From assembly GCA_027422505.1 (NCBI GenBank), contig JAPQWV010000005.1:11103501-11167500 (forward strand): a DNA stretch of 64,000 bases. The letters are read 5' to 3'. How positions within the stretch are numbered: position 1 is the stretch's first letter; each line of letters begins with the position of its first letter. The notes under the pieces are model-generated. The model searched no databases. It was not told where the DNA came from and saw only the letters and a list, made by a program, of their open reading frames with translations. A program made the translations under genes and the position numbers. The DNA is from Craterostigma plantagineum (lineage: Eukaryota > Streptophyta > Magnoliopsida > Lamiales > Linderniaceae). Positions 32,901-44,219 of the stretch are shown one piece after another.

Positions 32901-34419
32901 CTTTTAAGGCTGATATCCTCGGAGTGCCTCTCCTCTTCGTTGTCCCCTTGAAGGTTAGAGGTTCCTCCCCTTCTAAACTGAACGTAACCACTTTACGGTT
33001 ACAGTCTATCACTGCTCCGTACTTCGAGAGCCAGTCCATCCCGAGGATCACCTCGTAGTCGTCCATCGGGATGACTATTAGGTCTACAGATAATTCCCTA
33101 TTACCGACTAGGACCGGGCAATTTCTTAGCATTTGGCTAGTCCTAGTTGGTGCCCCGCTTGGAATTGCTACGCTATACTCACAATCTACTCGCTCAGGCG
33201 TCACCCCGAGTTTCATCACATACTTCACAGACGCAAACGAGTGGGTCGCCCCGGAATCTACTAGAATGCACGTGGGAGTTTGGTGGACCAGTAGGGTACC
33301 TGCTACCACCTCCGGATTGTTCTGTGCTTCCTCGGATGTGATGGTGTACACCCGAGCTGGCACCATTTGAGGTCCTGCCTGCCTCCCGGTCAGATTTCCC
33401 GAAGCACCCTCCGGGCACTGTCTCACAAAGTGGCCCGGCTTCCCACATCTAAAGCAGGTGTTGACTTGCATGTTGCAGTTCCCAAAGTGCCTTTTCCCAC
33501 ACCTCTGGCAATATGGGCCCTGCGCTGCTCCCTGGTTCTGGTTTGGATTTGGTGGTCTGTTCATCGTCCCCTGAGGCTGTTGAGGAGGCCTGTTCTGGAA
33601 TTTCTTCTTGCCCCCTTTAGGCACGAACTGCCGTTTCTGGTCTCCTCCGCTCCATTGCGCTCCTTGCATTTGCGCGAATTTGCGTTTGGCTTCTTGTGCC
33701 CTCAAGATTCTGGCTTCCGCCTGTTCAGCAACCATAGCTCTCTCTGCCACCTGAGAGTAAGTAGCTCCCTGTATTCCCGCCATGCTCACATCCCTATAGA
33801 GCTCGGGCTTCAATCCCTCCAGAAAGCGTTCGACTTTAAGAGCTTCCGTGCTGATCATGTGAGCAGCAAACCTGGACAGCTGCTCAAACTTCCTTATGTA
33901 CTCGGCCACCGTCATAGACCCCTGCCTGAGATTGATGAATTCATTCAGGCGCTGTGCTCGAATAGGGGCGGTGAGATACTTGCCCCTGAACAACTCCTTG
34001 AATCTTTCCCAGCTCATCGTAGCGGGGTTCTCTAACACCATGATGGTGTCCCACCAGTGTCCTGCGCTCCCTCGTAGTAGGAACGCAGCACAGAGGGCCT
34101 TCTCCGCCTCCGGAACTCTGCTATAGACGAACATGCTCTCAAGAGTCCTCAACCAGTCTTCAGCCGCTGTCGAATCAGCTGTGTCCTCGAAGGTCGGTGG
34201 GTTTAACCTTCGGAATCGTTCTCCCACCACCTCAGTCCTTTCCGCCTGAGTTGGTCCAGCATTAGCAGTATTCTGCTGGATCAGTTGTTGGATCTGCGCC
34301 GACTGCTGACGGACTAATTCCGTTAGCTGGAAGATCGTCGCGTCCCGATTGTCGGGAGGGGCCGTGTTTCCCCTGTTCTGATCGTCTCCACCACTCGACT
34401 CTCCTCTCGTTCTTACCAT
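29941..34419 (-). CDS. Tekay/Del gag-pro-pol polyprotein with chromodomain, intact
   Basis: 1,492 residues in one frame. Gag core at about 85-235 ([22 protein letters not shown]). Zinc knuckle [14 protein letters not shown] at 322-335, preceded by a second Cys/His cluster at 304-315. Aspartic protease [10 protein letters not shown] at 388. Reverse transcriptase about 580-770, with [10 protein letters not shown] (Asp660) and catalytic FIDD at 723-726. RNase H about 866-985 ([22 protein letters not shown]). Integrase zinc region 1073-1114 (HPGA...CLTCQQ) and D-D-35-E core Asp1144, Asp1205, Glu1241. The C-terminal chromodomain at about 1440-1488 (VKVLWRN, EEATWE) would direct integration into heterochromatin in this lineage. 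All catalytic residues are present. The ATG lies 155 nt after the 5' LTR, the usual distance. Potentially active; expression is not testable here. Confidence 0.97.
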   Translation of the reverse strand: MVRTRGESSGGDDQNRGNTAPPDNRDATIFQLTELVRQQSAQIQQLIQQNTANAGPTQAERTEVVGERFRRLNPPTFEDTADSTAAEDWLRTLESMFVYSRVPEAEKALCAAFLLRGSAGHWWDTIMVLENPATMSWERFKELFRGKYLTAPIRAQRLNEFINLRQGSMTVAEYIRKFEQLSRFAAHMISTEALKVERFLEGLKPELYRDVSMAGIQGATYSQVAERAMVAEQAEARILRAQEAKRKFAQMQGAQWSGGDQKRQFVPKGGKKKFQNRPPQQPQGTMNRPPNPNQNQGAAQGPYCQRCGKRHFGNCNMQVNTCFRCGKPGHFVRQCPEGASGNLTGRQAGPQMVPARVYTITSEEAQNNPEVVAGTLLVHQTPTCILVDSGATHSFASVKYVMKLGVTPERVDCEYSVAIPSGAPTRTSQMLRNCPVLVGNRELSVDLIVIPMDDYEVILGMDWLSKYGAVIDCNRKVVTFSLEGEEPLTFKGTTKRRGTPRISALKAQRLVNSGCEAYLVFALKVEENTPTKLEDVPVIKEFSDVFPEDLPGLPPDREIEFTIDLVPGAAPVSKAPYRLAPTELKELKEQIDELLQKGFIQTSFSPWGAPVLFVRKKDGSMRLCIDYRELNKLTVKHKYPLPRIDDLFDQLQGATVFSKIDLRSGYHQLKIRKEDIPKTAFSTRYGHFEFLVMPFGLTNAPAAFMDLMNRVFEAYLDKFVIVFIDDILVYSKTKEEHEQHLQVVLGVLKEKQLYAKYKKCEFWLDQVAFLGHIVSGAGISVDPSKIEAISDWPPPTNVTEVRSFLGLAGYYRKFIKDFSRIASTLTRLTKKNTPFLWNEECERSFQELKKRLTTAPVLTIPTGTGGFSVYSDASKNGLGCVLMQNGNVVAYASRQLKEYEKNYPTHDLELAAVVFALKIWRHYLYGERCEIYTDHKSLKYFFTQKELNMRQRRWLELVKDYDCVINYHPGKANVVADALSRKSVSAELQRLDVEVVPLGEVEVKLAALTLQPTLLEQIKKAQENDEFYLKTKGAQTEQSTTDFAFRDDGSLNYKSRLYVPNDVDLRRVIMTEAHTTPYSIHPGATKLYRDLRTNYWWPGMKKDVATFVSQCLTCQQIKAEHQRPAGTLQPLPIPEWKWDNITMDFVSGLPRNAKGHDAIWVIVDRLTKSAHFLPISTAFTMERYAELYIQEIVRLHGTPLTIVSDRDSRFLSKFWTSLQKAMGTRLAFSTASHPQTDGQSERTIQTLEDMLRACVLDFKGNWSKYLPLVEFSYNNSYQATIGMAPYEALYGRKCRSPVHWDEVGERAMLGPDMIREMTEIITMIRERMRTAQSRQKSYADRRRRPLEFEVDDWVFVKISPMKGVKRFGKKGKLSPRYIGPFKIIKRVGEVAYQLELPASLSQVHDVFHVSTLRKYIADPSHVVVNDSLHQHLKPDLSYEETPVEILMHETKRLRNKEIPLVKVLWRNQSMEEATWEREDEMKTHYPELFRTG

Positions 34420-34559
34420 CTTTATACCCTATCCTGATTGTCCTATGGCCAATAAATTATACAACATAGAAATTCACATAGACTTAACACTTACTTGCAA
34501 GGCCGCTTCCGCTCTTTTGGGTGTGTGTGTGTGGACAGTCTACAGAACCTGTGACCGAA

Positions 34560-34571
34560 GCTCTGATACCA
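34560..34571 (-). other. Primer-binding site, tRNA-iMet type, young Tekay
   Basis: Minus strand TGGTATCAGAGC, 3 nt inside the 5' LTR end at 34575. Confidence 0.9.
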
Positions 34572-34574
34572 CCC

Positions 34575-37500
34575 TGTGGCGCCCCGACTTCCTAACTGCC
34601 TAACTTAGCGCATTTCTACGTGCCTAGTGAATTTGCAAATAGAGAAGTGCACCGAAAATGCGTACAAATTTTTCATTTACGAAATGAAACATCGTTCTGT
34701 ACAAGACAAAAGAATGCATGCCGAACATCAAGTTCCAGACATGGTCTAACTACAACGGCGAAGGTGTGTCGGCACAGCAAAAGCTCCTATGCGCCCGGCC
34801 TCACAGGTCGTCATCCACACACACACGTCCACCCCAAAAGCAGCACGAAGCTCCAAAAGATTGGCCTTGCCTTCAAAACGCGGTCACATACCGTGATCGC
34901 CGGTGCCTACAACACACAACGTAAGGAATGAGCCACCGAGGCTCAGTAAGTAGAAATCATGCATGTGTGCATGTGTCACTCCCCCGCAACGGCAATCCGC
35001 GCCGATGCATATACACTCGCAAAGGCAATCCTCGCCCAAGCATATAACACTCGCAAAGGCAATCCACGCCGATGCATACAACACTCGCAAAGGCGAACCA
35101 CGCCGATGCATATATCAGTCGTACCAACGTACTCAAACTAATGTCACTCAGGGCCCTCGGCTAATCTCACTATGCACCACAAGAGCTCACGTCCCTCAGG
35201 GACAACACGACAGCGGTCCACGCCGGATGGCCGAACCCTAGGATGCACATCGTTCCCCTAGGTCGCCATATAATCCCGGTCGTCCCCGACTGTCCGGCGG
35301 TCGCTCACGCTGGTAGCCCACGCTGAGGTAGCCTACACCAGGGTTCCACCCTGTTTCGCTTACACCCTCAGGTCGCACCCTCCAGGTCGCACCTTACCGC
35401 CACGGGCCATGCCCAAATCCTATCCACAGGATATCAATATATATATCTACAATAATAGTACGACGACGCTAAAACGCCGCCCTGGTAGCATAGGAGACAG
35501 CCCCCGACTCAACTACGAGTCGACACACTTGCCCACATCGGCAAGTCCTCGTCGCGTACAAGCGACACATCATTACGCACACTCAATCCCACGACCCTCC
35601 CTCACGAGTTCGTGTGTGCACGTGAGTATGCATATGCAGATACAAGTAAATGCAACATAGGCTTACCACATTTTAAATACTTAAATCAATTTACGAAGTC
35701 ATGAAACCACATAAGCACGTAATCACACAAATTAGGCACGTAAATCAAGTTGTGTGTCGTAGTTGGACTTCTACTTACCTGTCGTCCGAGCGTAACTAGT
35801 ATTCTCCCCGTTTGCTCCTAAGGTACGACCTTTAAATAAAATTATTGGAGTATTAGCACATTGTTTCCTTAGTTAACTTGTCAAAATAATTAATTTCCGT
35901 TACGCTACTTATTTGGACTTGTATCAATTTCCTAGACTCCAAGTCAATTGATTTGCCTTATTAAATTTCCCAAGTCATTGGATTTCTATGCTAAGTCATG
36001 TTAGAATTAATTTGTTCTAAATCATATGTGTCTCGGCGAAAGTGTGTTAATTTTAGGGTTGGGTTTCGATCGAAGCAACAATTGGCTCAATTCCACCTAA
36101 GTCTCGATCCTTAGGAAATTTCTAACTTATAATATTTCAATTCTTACATGTTAAGCTCGGCGTAAGTCAATCGATTGCAAGGTCTCGCCCAATTCAATTT
36201 AGCAAAATTGATATATCCTAAACCCTAGTTTCGCCCGATTAATTTCATCCCATTGAATTCCTATTTTTGTATGGCTTTCGCCCGAATCTTGTCCTCCAAT
36301 TCCTTTCGATCGAAAGCCCTTCTTATCAACTACTTTCGATCGAAACTTGTTCCATTCAAACCTCAATTCAATTTGGCGACTATCATGAATTGGTTTCACT
36401 CGACGCAATGCGAGTTTCGCCGAGATTTCATTCGGTCGAAACTCACTTGCTCAATTCCTGATTTTGATTAATGATTATCAAGTGTTAGTTTCGCCCGACG
36501 TTGCATGTACATTGAGGAGTTTCGCCGAGATCTCTTTCGGTCGAAACCCTATTTAACTAGCTAATTTCAATTGATTCTAGGGTTTCGCTCGATTCCAATT
36601 CCAATTGAGATAGTGTTTCGCCGTGTCTTATGTCATCATTGACGTCATGTAGGTTTCGATCGAAACCATGCAAAGGGTTTGGCCACTTTCGATCGATTGC
36701 ATGGATTTGGGGTTGAGTTTCGATCGAAACTCACCACTTATTGGATTTACTATTCAAAATTAATTCAATTTGGACCTTAGACTCATGAGTTCTATCGCCC
36801 AAAACACTGAAATTGAATTTTCCACTTTCGATCGAGAGTGTTCTTCCCATCGAAACTGTTTTCTTCCCCATTTCCAGTCGAAGCTTCTGTATCATATACC
36901 TATCTGCTACCTAAATCGTATGGTATTCTCTTAAAACTGTTATCCTAGTTCCATTAACCCTAAATATCGGCTTCGAATCGGGACATTAACACGAGTTTTA
37001 TCTCGCATTTAGGGTTTTCGAGATCTTCTCCACCCACTTGCTTTTAATGCCATTTATAACCTTCATCTACTCCTATAGTACGAAATTAAAGCTTAGGGAG
37101 GGTATTTCACTTACAGATCTCGAAATCCTTAACTAGTGGGAGTGCTCTTGGTTTGATTTTGGCTCTCGACTCCTTCACCTTTCTTGCTCGTTATCACGTT
37201 GGTAATTGACTAAGGGTTTGTGGACTTGAAACTGTTCTCTAAGTGGGATTTAATTGGCTCAAGCCTAAGTAACAAAATATCCCTTGATTTAGGGGTATTT
37301 GTCCCAACCTTTCCCTTTTGGTCCTTGTTGGGCCTAATTTTTCAATTCTAGGCCAATTGAGACTTAACTTTACCACTTTACACATAGCCTAGTCTTTTCT
37401 TGGTCTATTTTCGAAATTCTAATAAATTCGGGTATCAGGTGACCCGAATAAATTTCCGCGAGACGTCTAGGTCTCACAAGCACTTAAGGCACATAAGTCG

Positions 37501-37598
37501 CATTAATGCACGTAAATCATACAATGCACGTAAAGCACAAAATCATATTTTCGCTAATTTATTGGCCCTAAAGACTTACGGGGAACCCGGGTGCTACA
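34575..37598 (-). mobile_element. 5' LTR of young Tekay element
   Basis: Nearly identical to 26883-29905 at offset +7,692. Differences seen: GGCGTAAG versus GGCGAAAG (about 36163), AAACCTC versus AAACGTC (about 36361) and one extra A near 37366. Carries the same hairpin, 34-bp units and palindrome zone. Confidence 0.95.
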
Positions 37599-37603
37599 AT
37601 TAT
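37599..37603 (+). repeat. TSD right copy of young Tekay element
   Basis: ATTAT, identical to 26878-26882. Confidence 0.95.
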
Positions 37604-38645
37604 CAACTCAAGAACTCATATATTGAGTTCAAAATCACGCCATAACACATAATAGCATACCACGTAAATTTATAAAAATCATAAAACTTAAAGATATGAA
37701 TTCGAATGGCCTTCCAATCGAATTCTAACACCTTTACGGAAAATAATACGTTTTAAAAGGGTTTGTAGGGGTTATAAACCACCTACCTATCCTCCTGGTC
37801 ACGTTTGGATAAATTCCCTAGGTAGAGAATCGGATCAGGCTGGCCGAAAGCTATTTATCACTTGTTTGTCCTTCACTGTTCTTAACTTCTTCCGTCACCT
37901 AACATATTCTAAGCTTCAGCTAGCCCACTAAACCAAATAAAGTATTAATTACACAAACCTTTAGATAGAACTCTCACCTCCTAACTTCGAACTTTTAGTT
38001 TCTGCCAAGGCTTTCTTTGGTTTTTTTTGGGGTTCTTCCTCTTTGTCTTTCTTACTCTTTCCACGTTGGTTTTTGCCTTTCAAATGAGGGTTTTATGTTA
38101 TAAGTACAAGTTGATGATAAGCTCCAACGTGTTTTCCCCTCTGCTTAAGAAATCATCTTATTCTTATCTTAACATGTTTGGGCCAAGTTATATATTTTCT
38201 TTGGGCTTTCACGTTTCTCCTTTGACCCATAATAATTGTTTCTAGCTTAAGTACTAAGGGGATGATAGGATGTCAGCGTGGCTTTCCCATTCCTTATATA
38301 TTTTCATCCTTTGCTCACTAATGATTGGTCATAAAGGTGGTGGAGTTCTTTATTACGCAAATACACCATCTCAACGTGGCTCTCCTCATATGTAAGGATT
38401 CTTATTTCTATCTTAAACCATTTGGCCATTTAGTACTTTCGGCCATGTAATTAAATTGGGCCTATTTTATTTCCTTTGGGCTTTGATAACATTTCGAGCG
38501 TAGCAAATTTGACCCATATTATTTTATCACTCTTTCGGGCCCAATTATCTCTTCGACTTAATTCCAAAAATCCACTGTCCGAAAATTAACTTCATTAATT
38601 TCGAACATTACAAAATAATCCCGTATTAATTTTACGGGTATTACA
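37604..38645 (-). mobile_element. Old Tekay 3' LTR, part 2 (element 5' side)
   Basis: Continues the LTR interrupted at 26882. On the minus strand it begins TGTAATACCCGTAAAATTAATACGGG-like, with the terminal hairpin at 38620-38638. Closely matches 40920-41955 with a few substitutions and small indels. Confidence 0.9.
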
Positions 38646-40732
38646 TCCTCCCCCTCTTAAAAGAAATTTCGTCCCCGAAATTTAAGTCGTCGAAAACAAC
38701 TCGGGGTACTTCTTGCGTATTTCGTCTTCTCGTTCCCAAGTGGCTTCTTCCATTGTCTGGTTCTGCCACAAGACCTTCACTAGGGGGATGTTCTTATTCC
38801 TAAGTCGCTTCACCTCGTACATTAAAATCTCTACCGGTCTTTCCTCGTAACTTAAGTCCGGTTTCAACTGCTGATGAAGCGTCTCACTTCGTAGCACGTG
38901 ATTCGGGTCCGAAACGTACTTCCGTAAAGTAGATACGTGGAAGACGTCATGAACCTGTGCTAGGGATGTCGGTAGTTCTAGCTGATATGCTACTTCACCG
39001 ACTCTTGTCAAAATCTTGAAGGGTCCTATATATCTCGGACTCAATTTTCCTTTTTGTCCGAATCGTTTAACACCCTTCATTGGTGATATCTTCAAAAAGA
39101 CCTGATCGCTTTCTATTCCAACGGCCTCCGTCTCTTATCTGCGTAACTCTTCTGACGACTTTGGGCCGTCTCCATTCTCTCCCGAATCTTACTAACAACT
39201 TCGGTCATCTCACGAACCATTTCGGGACCTAACAGCGCCTTCTCGCCGATTTCATCCCAATGAACTGGGGATCGACATTTACGCCCATACAAGGCTTCAT
39301 ATGGCGCCATCCGATCGTTGCTTGATAGCTGTTGTTATACGAAAATTCGATCAACGGGAGATATTTACTCCAGCTTCCTCGGAAGTCCAAGACACACGCC
39401 CTTAACATGTCTTCAAGTGTCTGGATCGTCCGTTCAGATTGTCCGCCAGTCTGGGGATGATAAGCCGAGCTAAAAGACAATTTAGTCCCCATAGCTTTTT
39501 GTAAACTCATCCAAAAGTGGGACAGAAACCTTGAATCTCGATATGAAATGATTGATATCGGAATTCCATGGAGTCGCACTATTTCTTGAACGTACAACTC
39601 TGCTTACTTTTCCATGGACTAGGTTTGATTGATTGGCAGAAAATGGGCGGACTTAGTCAATCTGTCGACAATCACCCAAACTGCGTCATAGCCCTTTACC
39701 GTTTTCGGTAATCCGACAACGAAATCAATTGTTATGTGATCCCACTTCCACTCTGGAATCATCAACGGTTGCAACATTCCTGCCGGTCTTTGATGTTCTG
39801 CATTAATCTGCTGACAGGTTAGACATCGACTTACGAAAGCAGCAACATCTCTTTTCATTCCTGGCCACCAGTAGTTCGTTCGCAAGTCCCGATACGTCTT
39901 CGTGGCACCGGGATGCACTGAGTAGCTTGTCGTGTGTGCCTCCGTCATTAATGTTCGGCGGATGTCTTTATCTTTCGGCACATACAAGCGGCCTCTGAAT
40001 CGCAGGCTTCCGTCGTCTCGAATTTCAAAATCTGACGGGACGTCTTCATCTCGCTCATCCCTAATCTTCAAATATAGCTCATCCTCCTTTTGCACTTCGA
40101 GGATCCGATCTAAGTTAATTCTGCCAATTTTGCTTCAATTTCCCCGAAGTTGATCACCTCAACTTCGAGTTGGCACAATTCAGCGTTTACCGTTTTCCGG
40201 CTTAAAGCATCTGCGACTACGTTAGCCTTCCCTGGGTGATAACTTATCATGCAATCTTAGTCTTTCACTAGTTCGAGCCATCGTCTTTGCCTCATATTCA
40301 ACTCCTTCTGTGTGAAGAAGTACTTCAGGCTCTTATGATCCGTAAAGATCTCGCACCTTTCTCCGTACAGATAGTGACGCCAGATCTTGAGGGCATACAC
40401 TACTACGGCGAGAGATCGTGGGTGGGGTAGTTCTTCTCGTACGGCTTCGATTGTCGGGAGGCATAGGCAATTACCTTCCCGTTCTGCATTAACACGCACC
40501 CCAACCCGTTCTTCGAGGCATCACTGTATACCGAAAATCCTTCGGTACCCGAAGGTATTGCTAGAACTGGAGCAGTCGTCAGTCTTTTCTTCAGCTCCTG
40601 AAAACTTCGTTCACATTCTTCTGTCCACTTGAATGGAGCATTCTTCTTCGTTAAATTCGTCAGTGTCGAGGCTATGCTGGAAAAGTCTTTAATGAACTTT
40701 CGATAATACCCAGCAAGCCCTAGAAAGCTTCT
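38646..40732 (-). pseudogene. Old Tekay pol remnant: RT end, RNase H, integrase, chromodomain
   Basis: The minus strand starts abruptly at [12 protein letters not shown] near the end of RT. RNase H follows ([22 protein letters not shown], with a frameshift near 40410 and a stop near 40258). The integrase zinc region is HPGATKTYRDL...CLTCQQ, and the catalytic core has ITIDFVVGLP and FLSHFW...[11 protein letters not shown], where the usual SDRD reads SYRD, so one catalytic Asp is lost. The C-terminal chromodomain VKVLWQN...EEATWE ends at 38682. At least four frameshifts or stops. Closest visible relative is the young element's protein. The PPT (AGAGGGGGAGGA on the minus strand) lies at 38646-38663. 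Confidence 0.9.
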
Positions 40733-40758
40733 GAAATAATATGCCCCTAGTTTTCCAG
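40733..40758. other. Filler DNA at a deletion junction
   Basis: Between the pol remnant and the truncated LTR lie 26 bp, including CCCCTAGTTTTCCAG. This copies sequence found about 115 bp further right (40859-40875). Templated filler of this kind marks end-joining repair of a break. Confidence 0.65.
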
Positions 40759-41955
40759 AAATTATCACTCGATTCGCCAATCTCCTAAGTCGCGAAATCA
40801 ACTCGCAAAACACAACATTTCCACGGTTCCTACAACATACTTCGCGAATAATGAACAGACCCTAGTTTTCCAGAAATTTAACACGTTCTTCATCCCACAA
40901 ACACATCACATTCAATTATCAACTCAAGAACTCATATATTGAGTTCAAAATCACGCCATAACACATAATAGCATACCACGTAATTTATAAAAATCATAAA
41001 ACTTAAAGATATGAATTCGAATGGCCTTCCAATCGAATTCTAACACCTTTACGGAAAATAATACGTTTTAAAAGGGTTTGTAGGGGTTATAAACCACCTA
41101 CCTATCCTCCTGGTCACGTTTGGATAAATTCCCTAGGTAGAGAATCGGATCAGGCTGGCCGAAAGCTATTTATCACTTGTTTGTCCTTCACTGTTCTTAA
41201 CTTCTTCCGTCACCTAACATATTCTAAGCTTCAGCTAGCCCACTAAACCAAATAAAGTATTAATTACACAAACCTTTAGATAGAACTCTCACCTCCTAAC
41301 TTCGAACTTTTAGTTTCTGCCAAGGCTTTCTTTGGTATTTTTTTGGGGTTCTTCCTCTTTGCCTTTCTTACTCTTTCCACGTTGGTTTTTGCCTTTCAAA
41401 TGTGGGTTTTATGTTATAAGTACAAGTTGATGATAAGCTCCAACGTGTTTTCCCCTCTGCTTAAGAAATCATCTTATTCTTATCTTAACATGTTTGGGCC
41501 AAGTTATATATTTTCTTTGGGCTTTCACATTTTGACCCATAATAATTGTTTCTAGCTTAAGTACTAAGGGGATGATAGGATGTCAACGTGGCTTTCCCAT
41601 TCCTTATATATTTTCATCCTTTGCTCACTAATGATTGGTCATAAAGGTGGTGGAGTTCTTTATTACGCAAATACACCATCTCAACGTGGCTCTCCTCATA
41701 TGTAAGGATTCTTATTTCTATCTTAAACCATTTGGCCATTTAGTACTTTCGGCCATGTAATTAAATTGGGCCTATTTTATTTCCTTTGGGCTTTGATAAC
41801 ATTTCGAGCGTAGCAAATTTGACCCATATTATTTTATCACTTTCAGGCCCAATTATCTCTTCGACTTAATTCCAAAAATCCACTTTGTCCGAAAATTAAC
41901 TTCATTAATTTCGAACATTACAAAATAATCCCGTAATAATTTTACGGGTATTACA
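40759..41955 (-). mobile_element. Old Tekay 5' LTR, truncated
   Basis: About 1.2 kb of the LTR's 5' side (minus orientation), colinear with 26728-26882 plus 37604-38645 but without the young insertion. It ends ...TTACGGGTATTACA next to TSD CGAAC. The LTR's 3' side, PBS and gag region are deleted. Confidence 0.9.
40915..40919 (+). other. Unoccupied target site of the young Tekay element
   Basis: CATTCA-ATTAT-CAACTCAAG is continuous here; the same sequence is split around the young element at 26878-26882 and 37599-37603. Direct proof of the exact insertion boundary. Confidence 0.95.
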
Positions 41956-41960
41956 CGAAC
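41956..41960 (+). repeat. TSD right copy of old Tekay element
   Basis: CGAAC, identical to 25104-25108. Confidence 0.85.
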
Positions 41961-42172
41961 TACGACCCCCTTCCAACTGATGCGGAATTAGTACGTGACT
42001 TCCTTCAGCTGGGATACCGACCGCCGTTCACCAAACTCGCACAAATACAGAGCAACGGGATTCCTCATCCGTGGAAGACATTGTCTGGGATCATCAACAA
42101 ATGTCTATCCCCGAAGCACGCATGCTTCGACAAAGGTAACGACAACATTCTGAGGATTGGGGACATCCAATA
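41956..42172 (+). pseudogene. Third ORF of a copia element, fragment 2
   Basis: Continues fragment 1 after the old Tekay insertion in the same frame. Visible block: AELVRDFLQLGYRPPFTKL, then a W..L...I.KCLSPK..CFDKGN segment, as in related third ORFs where a LxxLGY..P block precedes W.F.I..LV.CLS.K. It ends at a stop at about 42170 next to an unrelated LTR piece. Confidence 0.6.
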
Positions 42173-42832
42173 AAATCGGTACGATACGGATGCTACGGCA
42201 TACTTCCCTCCAAATCAGGGGGATGATAGTTACTTCCCTTCAAATCGGGGGATGACAGAGTCCTGTACAGGCACATACAGATATTTACAGTATTGACAGA
42301 GTCCCATGCATGGGCGCCGACTGGGCTTACAGAATACGAGTCTAGCTAGTCTATAACGGGAGTATCAAAATAAACGGACATATAGAATGGCATGTGATCC
42401 ACGGATCGTATGAGTAACGATTATGTGAACGATGATTTCATGATTGAAAATGACTACTGCTTACTTTATTACTTGTATGTTTTTAGTTAACGTGTTGCGA
42501 TCATACTCTGAATCGTTGTCTGCACAGTTGTTGTAGATAATTAGCAGGCTGCATAGAAAGCATCATCATAAAGCATGGACTCAAGGTTGGCTGGCTACGC
42601 TCTCCTCCTGCACCCCTCTGGTTCATCATTAGCATATAGAATAGAAACGGATTTAGGTTATTGCATTTTGTGACTCATATGATAGGTACATATATGTACA
42701 TTATTGTGAAAGGAACTAGATTTGATGTACGCACCCGTTTTTGTTAAAAGGAAACGGTTATGGAAATCGCGAAAAATTTTATATGAATATTTTATAGCTA
42801 CGTAAAAAGGTAATAGGAAACGGGGCGCTACA
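42173..42832 (+). mobile_element. LTR fragment (3' end), probably Tekay-like
   Basis: Separates two parts of the third ORF. Ends ...AAACGGGGCGCTACA, similar to the young Tekay terminus GGGGCGCCACA. Contains TTGTTGTAG near 42527, as in the conserved LTR block, but no clear stem before it. It starts without a recognisable TG terminus, so it is truncated or rearranged. No PBS follows. Confidence 0.5.
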
Positions 42833-44219
42833 TGGAATCGTCTTCTCGCGAAATTACGATTTCGCTCAACTGATTTGGAATGATCTAGCCGAGCAGATCA
42901 GGCAAAAGGAAAATAAACGCTCAAAGAATGTGATACGCCCGGTGGTTCTCCGTCATCATTCGACAATACATGGAGTTGCACGAGCAGAACATTCCTCGTC
43001 TACCTTCTGGAGGGAATTACCAACCACCGCGACTGAAATTTTCTCACAATCCAAAACTAACGGACTTGGACCAGCCGTCAATGGCCATACCGTTCGAGTT
43101 GCTACGTCTCGCCGACCCCACGGGAGACATTTATAGAGCATACTGCTGGGAGAATCATCTGATGGAACAGATGATTAGAGGGCCCCCGACAGACTTCGCT
43201 GTTAGCCCTCAACAACAACACCACTCTAGCACTGAGGACACTTTGATCGATGCTGTGGCCCAGGAGCTAGAGCAGGAGCCTCCAACTCAGGACGTGCTAA
43301 TCCCTGACGACGATGCCACGTTGATTGATGTTGTGGCAGCAGAGTTGGAACAAGTGGCCCCTACAGAAACACTCCAAGTGGAAGTGCCCGTCCATGTAGG
43401 CGTGCTCGAAGAGCCCATTGAAGAGGTTCTTCAACAAGTAGCACAGCCTGAGGCGGAAATGAGGCAAAGCTCACTTCAACTGGTGACGGAACAGGCCGAG
43501 GACGTTGAACGTGAACCATCCCCTCACACAGCCACCTCATCAGACACCGAGTCAGATGAGGAGATCCAACTAATAAGACGGACTCCAAGACGATTGAGCA
43601 AACAACTTGAGTCCCTCTTCACCACCGTGACCACTACATCAGACACGACACCAGTCATCACTCTAAGTGTCGTGGCCGAGATTCAGACTCCTACTACTAC
43701 CAGCATCGACATCGAAATGTCTGATGTACAGGTTCAATATGAGCCTGTCGAAATACCCATTGAGGAGAATCTTCAAGATTCGACTCAAGGATTGGGTGGA
43801 AGTCTCGGACAGTCATAACCTCTAGTGACTACGAGCCAACCTGAAGAGCCGGTGTCTGCTCAAGGGTTGTTAACAGGCGACATCAATCGACCTGGCCCAT
43901 CTTCGACGGAAGCGTCCGTCCAGATCATCATTGAAGCCCAATTCCAGTCCGCGCTCTCTGCAGCCATCGAATCTCTAGAGGACAAAATGATGGAGAGAGT
44001 GCTAGCTGCCATCGAGACGTCCCAGCGTGACACTGGGAAAGCACCCATCTCAGAGGGCCCTTCAGCACGAACCCACTCAACCCCACAACCCACACCCATT
44101 GACCCACTAGCCGACTCTTCAATCCTTATCAATCCATACACCATTCCCATCACCCAACTCCACGACATCCTTCTCGCCCGCCTTATCGGCCTTTCCACCC
44201 GAATGCCTCAGGAAGACTC
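42833..44219 (+). pseudogene. Third ORF of a copia element, fragment 3 (C-terminal acidic part)
   Basis: Starts in frame with NYDFAQLIWNDLAEQI, shifts frame near 42950, and continues as an acidic Gln/Glu/Pro/Thr-rich protein. It includes a repeated TLIDAVAQELEQ / TLIDVVAAELEQ motif (near 43246 and 43321), an SDTESDEE patch and an in-frame TAA at 43816. After that the same frame continues with SALSAAIESLEDKMMERVLAAIE, which looks like a short coiled coil. It is cut at 44219 by the first LTR of the gag-only array. The function of such ORFs is not known; env-like roles have been proposed but nothing here supports one. Confidence 0.6.

Larger units (their letters stand above)
26883..37598 (-). 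mobile_element. Young, complete Tekay/Del-type Ty3/gypsy chromovirus
   Basis: 10.7 kb: two 3.02 kb LTRs, PBS, PPT, one uninterrupted polyprotein ORF and a perfect ATTAT target duplication. By eye the two LTRs differ at only two bases and one 1-bp indel, so insertion is very recent. All parts needed for an autonomous element are visible. No gene lies between the polyprotein and the PPT. Confidence 0.95.
25109..41955 (-). mobile_element. Old, internally deleted Tekay/Del chromovirus carrying a nested young one
   Basis: Whole insertion unit, flanked by CGAAC duplications. Order on the plus strand: 3' LTR part 1 (25109-26882), nested young element with one TSD copy (26883-37603), 3' LTR part 2 (37604-38645), PPT and 3' half of pol (38646-40732), 26 bp filler, truncated 5' LTR (40759-41955). 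PBS, gag, protease and most of RT are gone. The outermost base at 25109 has changed (AGTGGCG instead of TGTGGCG). Confidence 0.85.

Noticed and set aside
33367..34035. 222-codon plus-strand open frame
   Set aside because: Antisense shadow of the young Tekay gag; no motif, and codon pattern explained by the minus-strand gene.
43860..44198. 112-codon minus-strand open frame
   Set aside because: Antisense to the third-ORF fragment; no independent support.
24788..44219. Idea that the third ORF is a captured host gene or an envelope gene
   Set aside because: No signal peptide, membrane segment or host-gene resemblance seen; similar ORFs accompany many dicot copia elements, so element origin is simpler.
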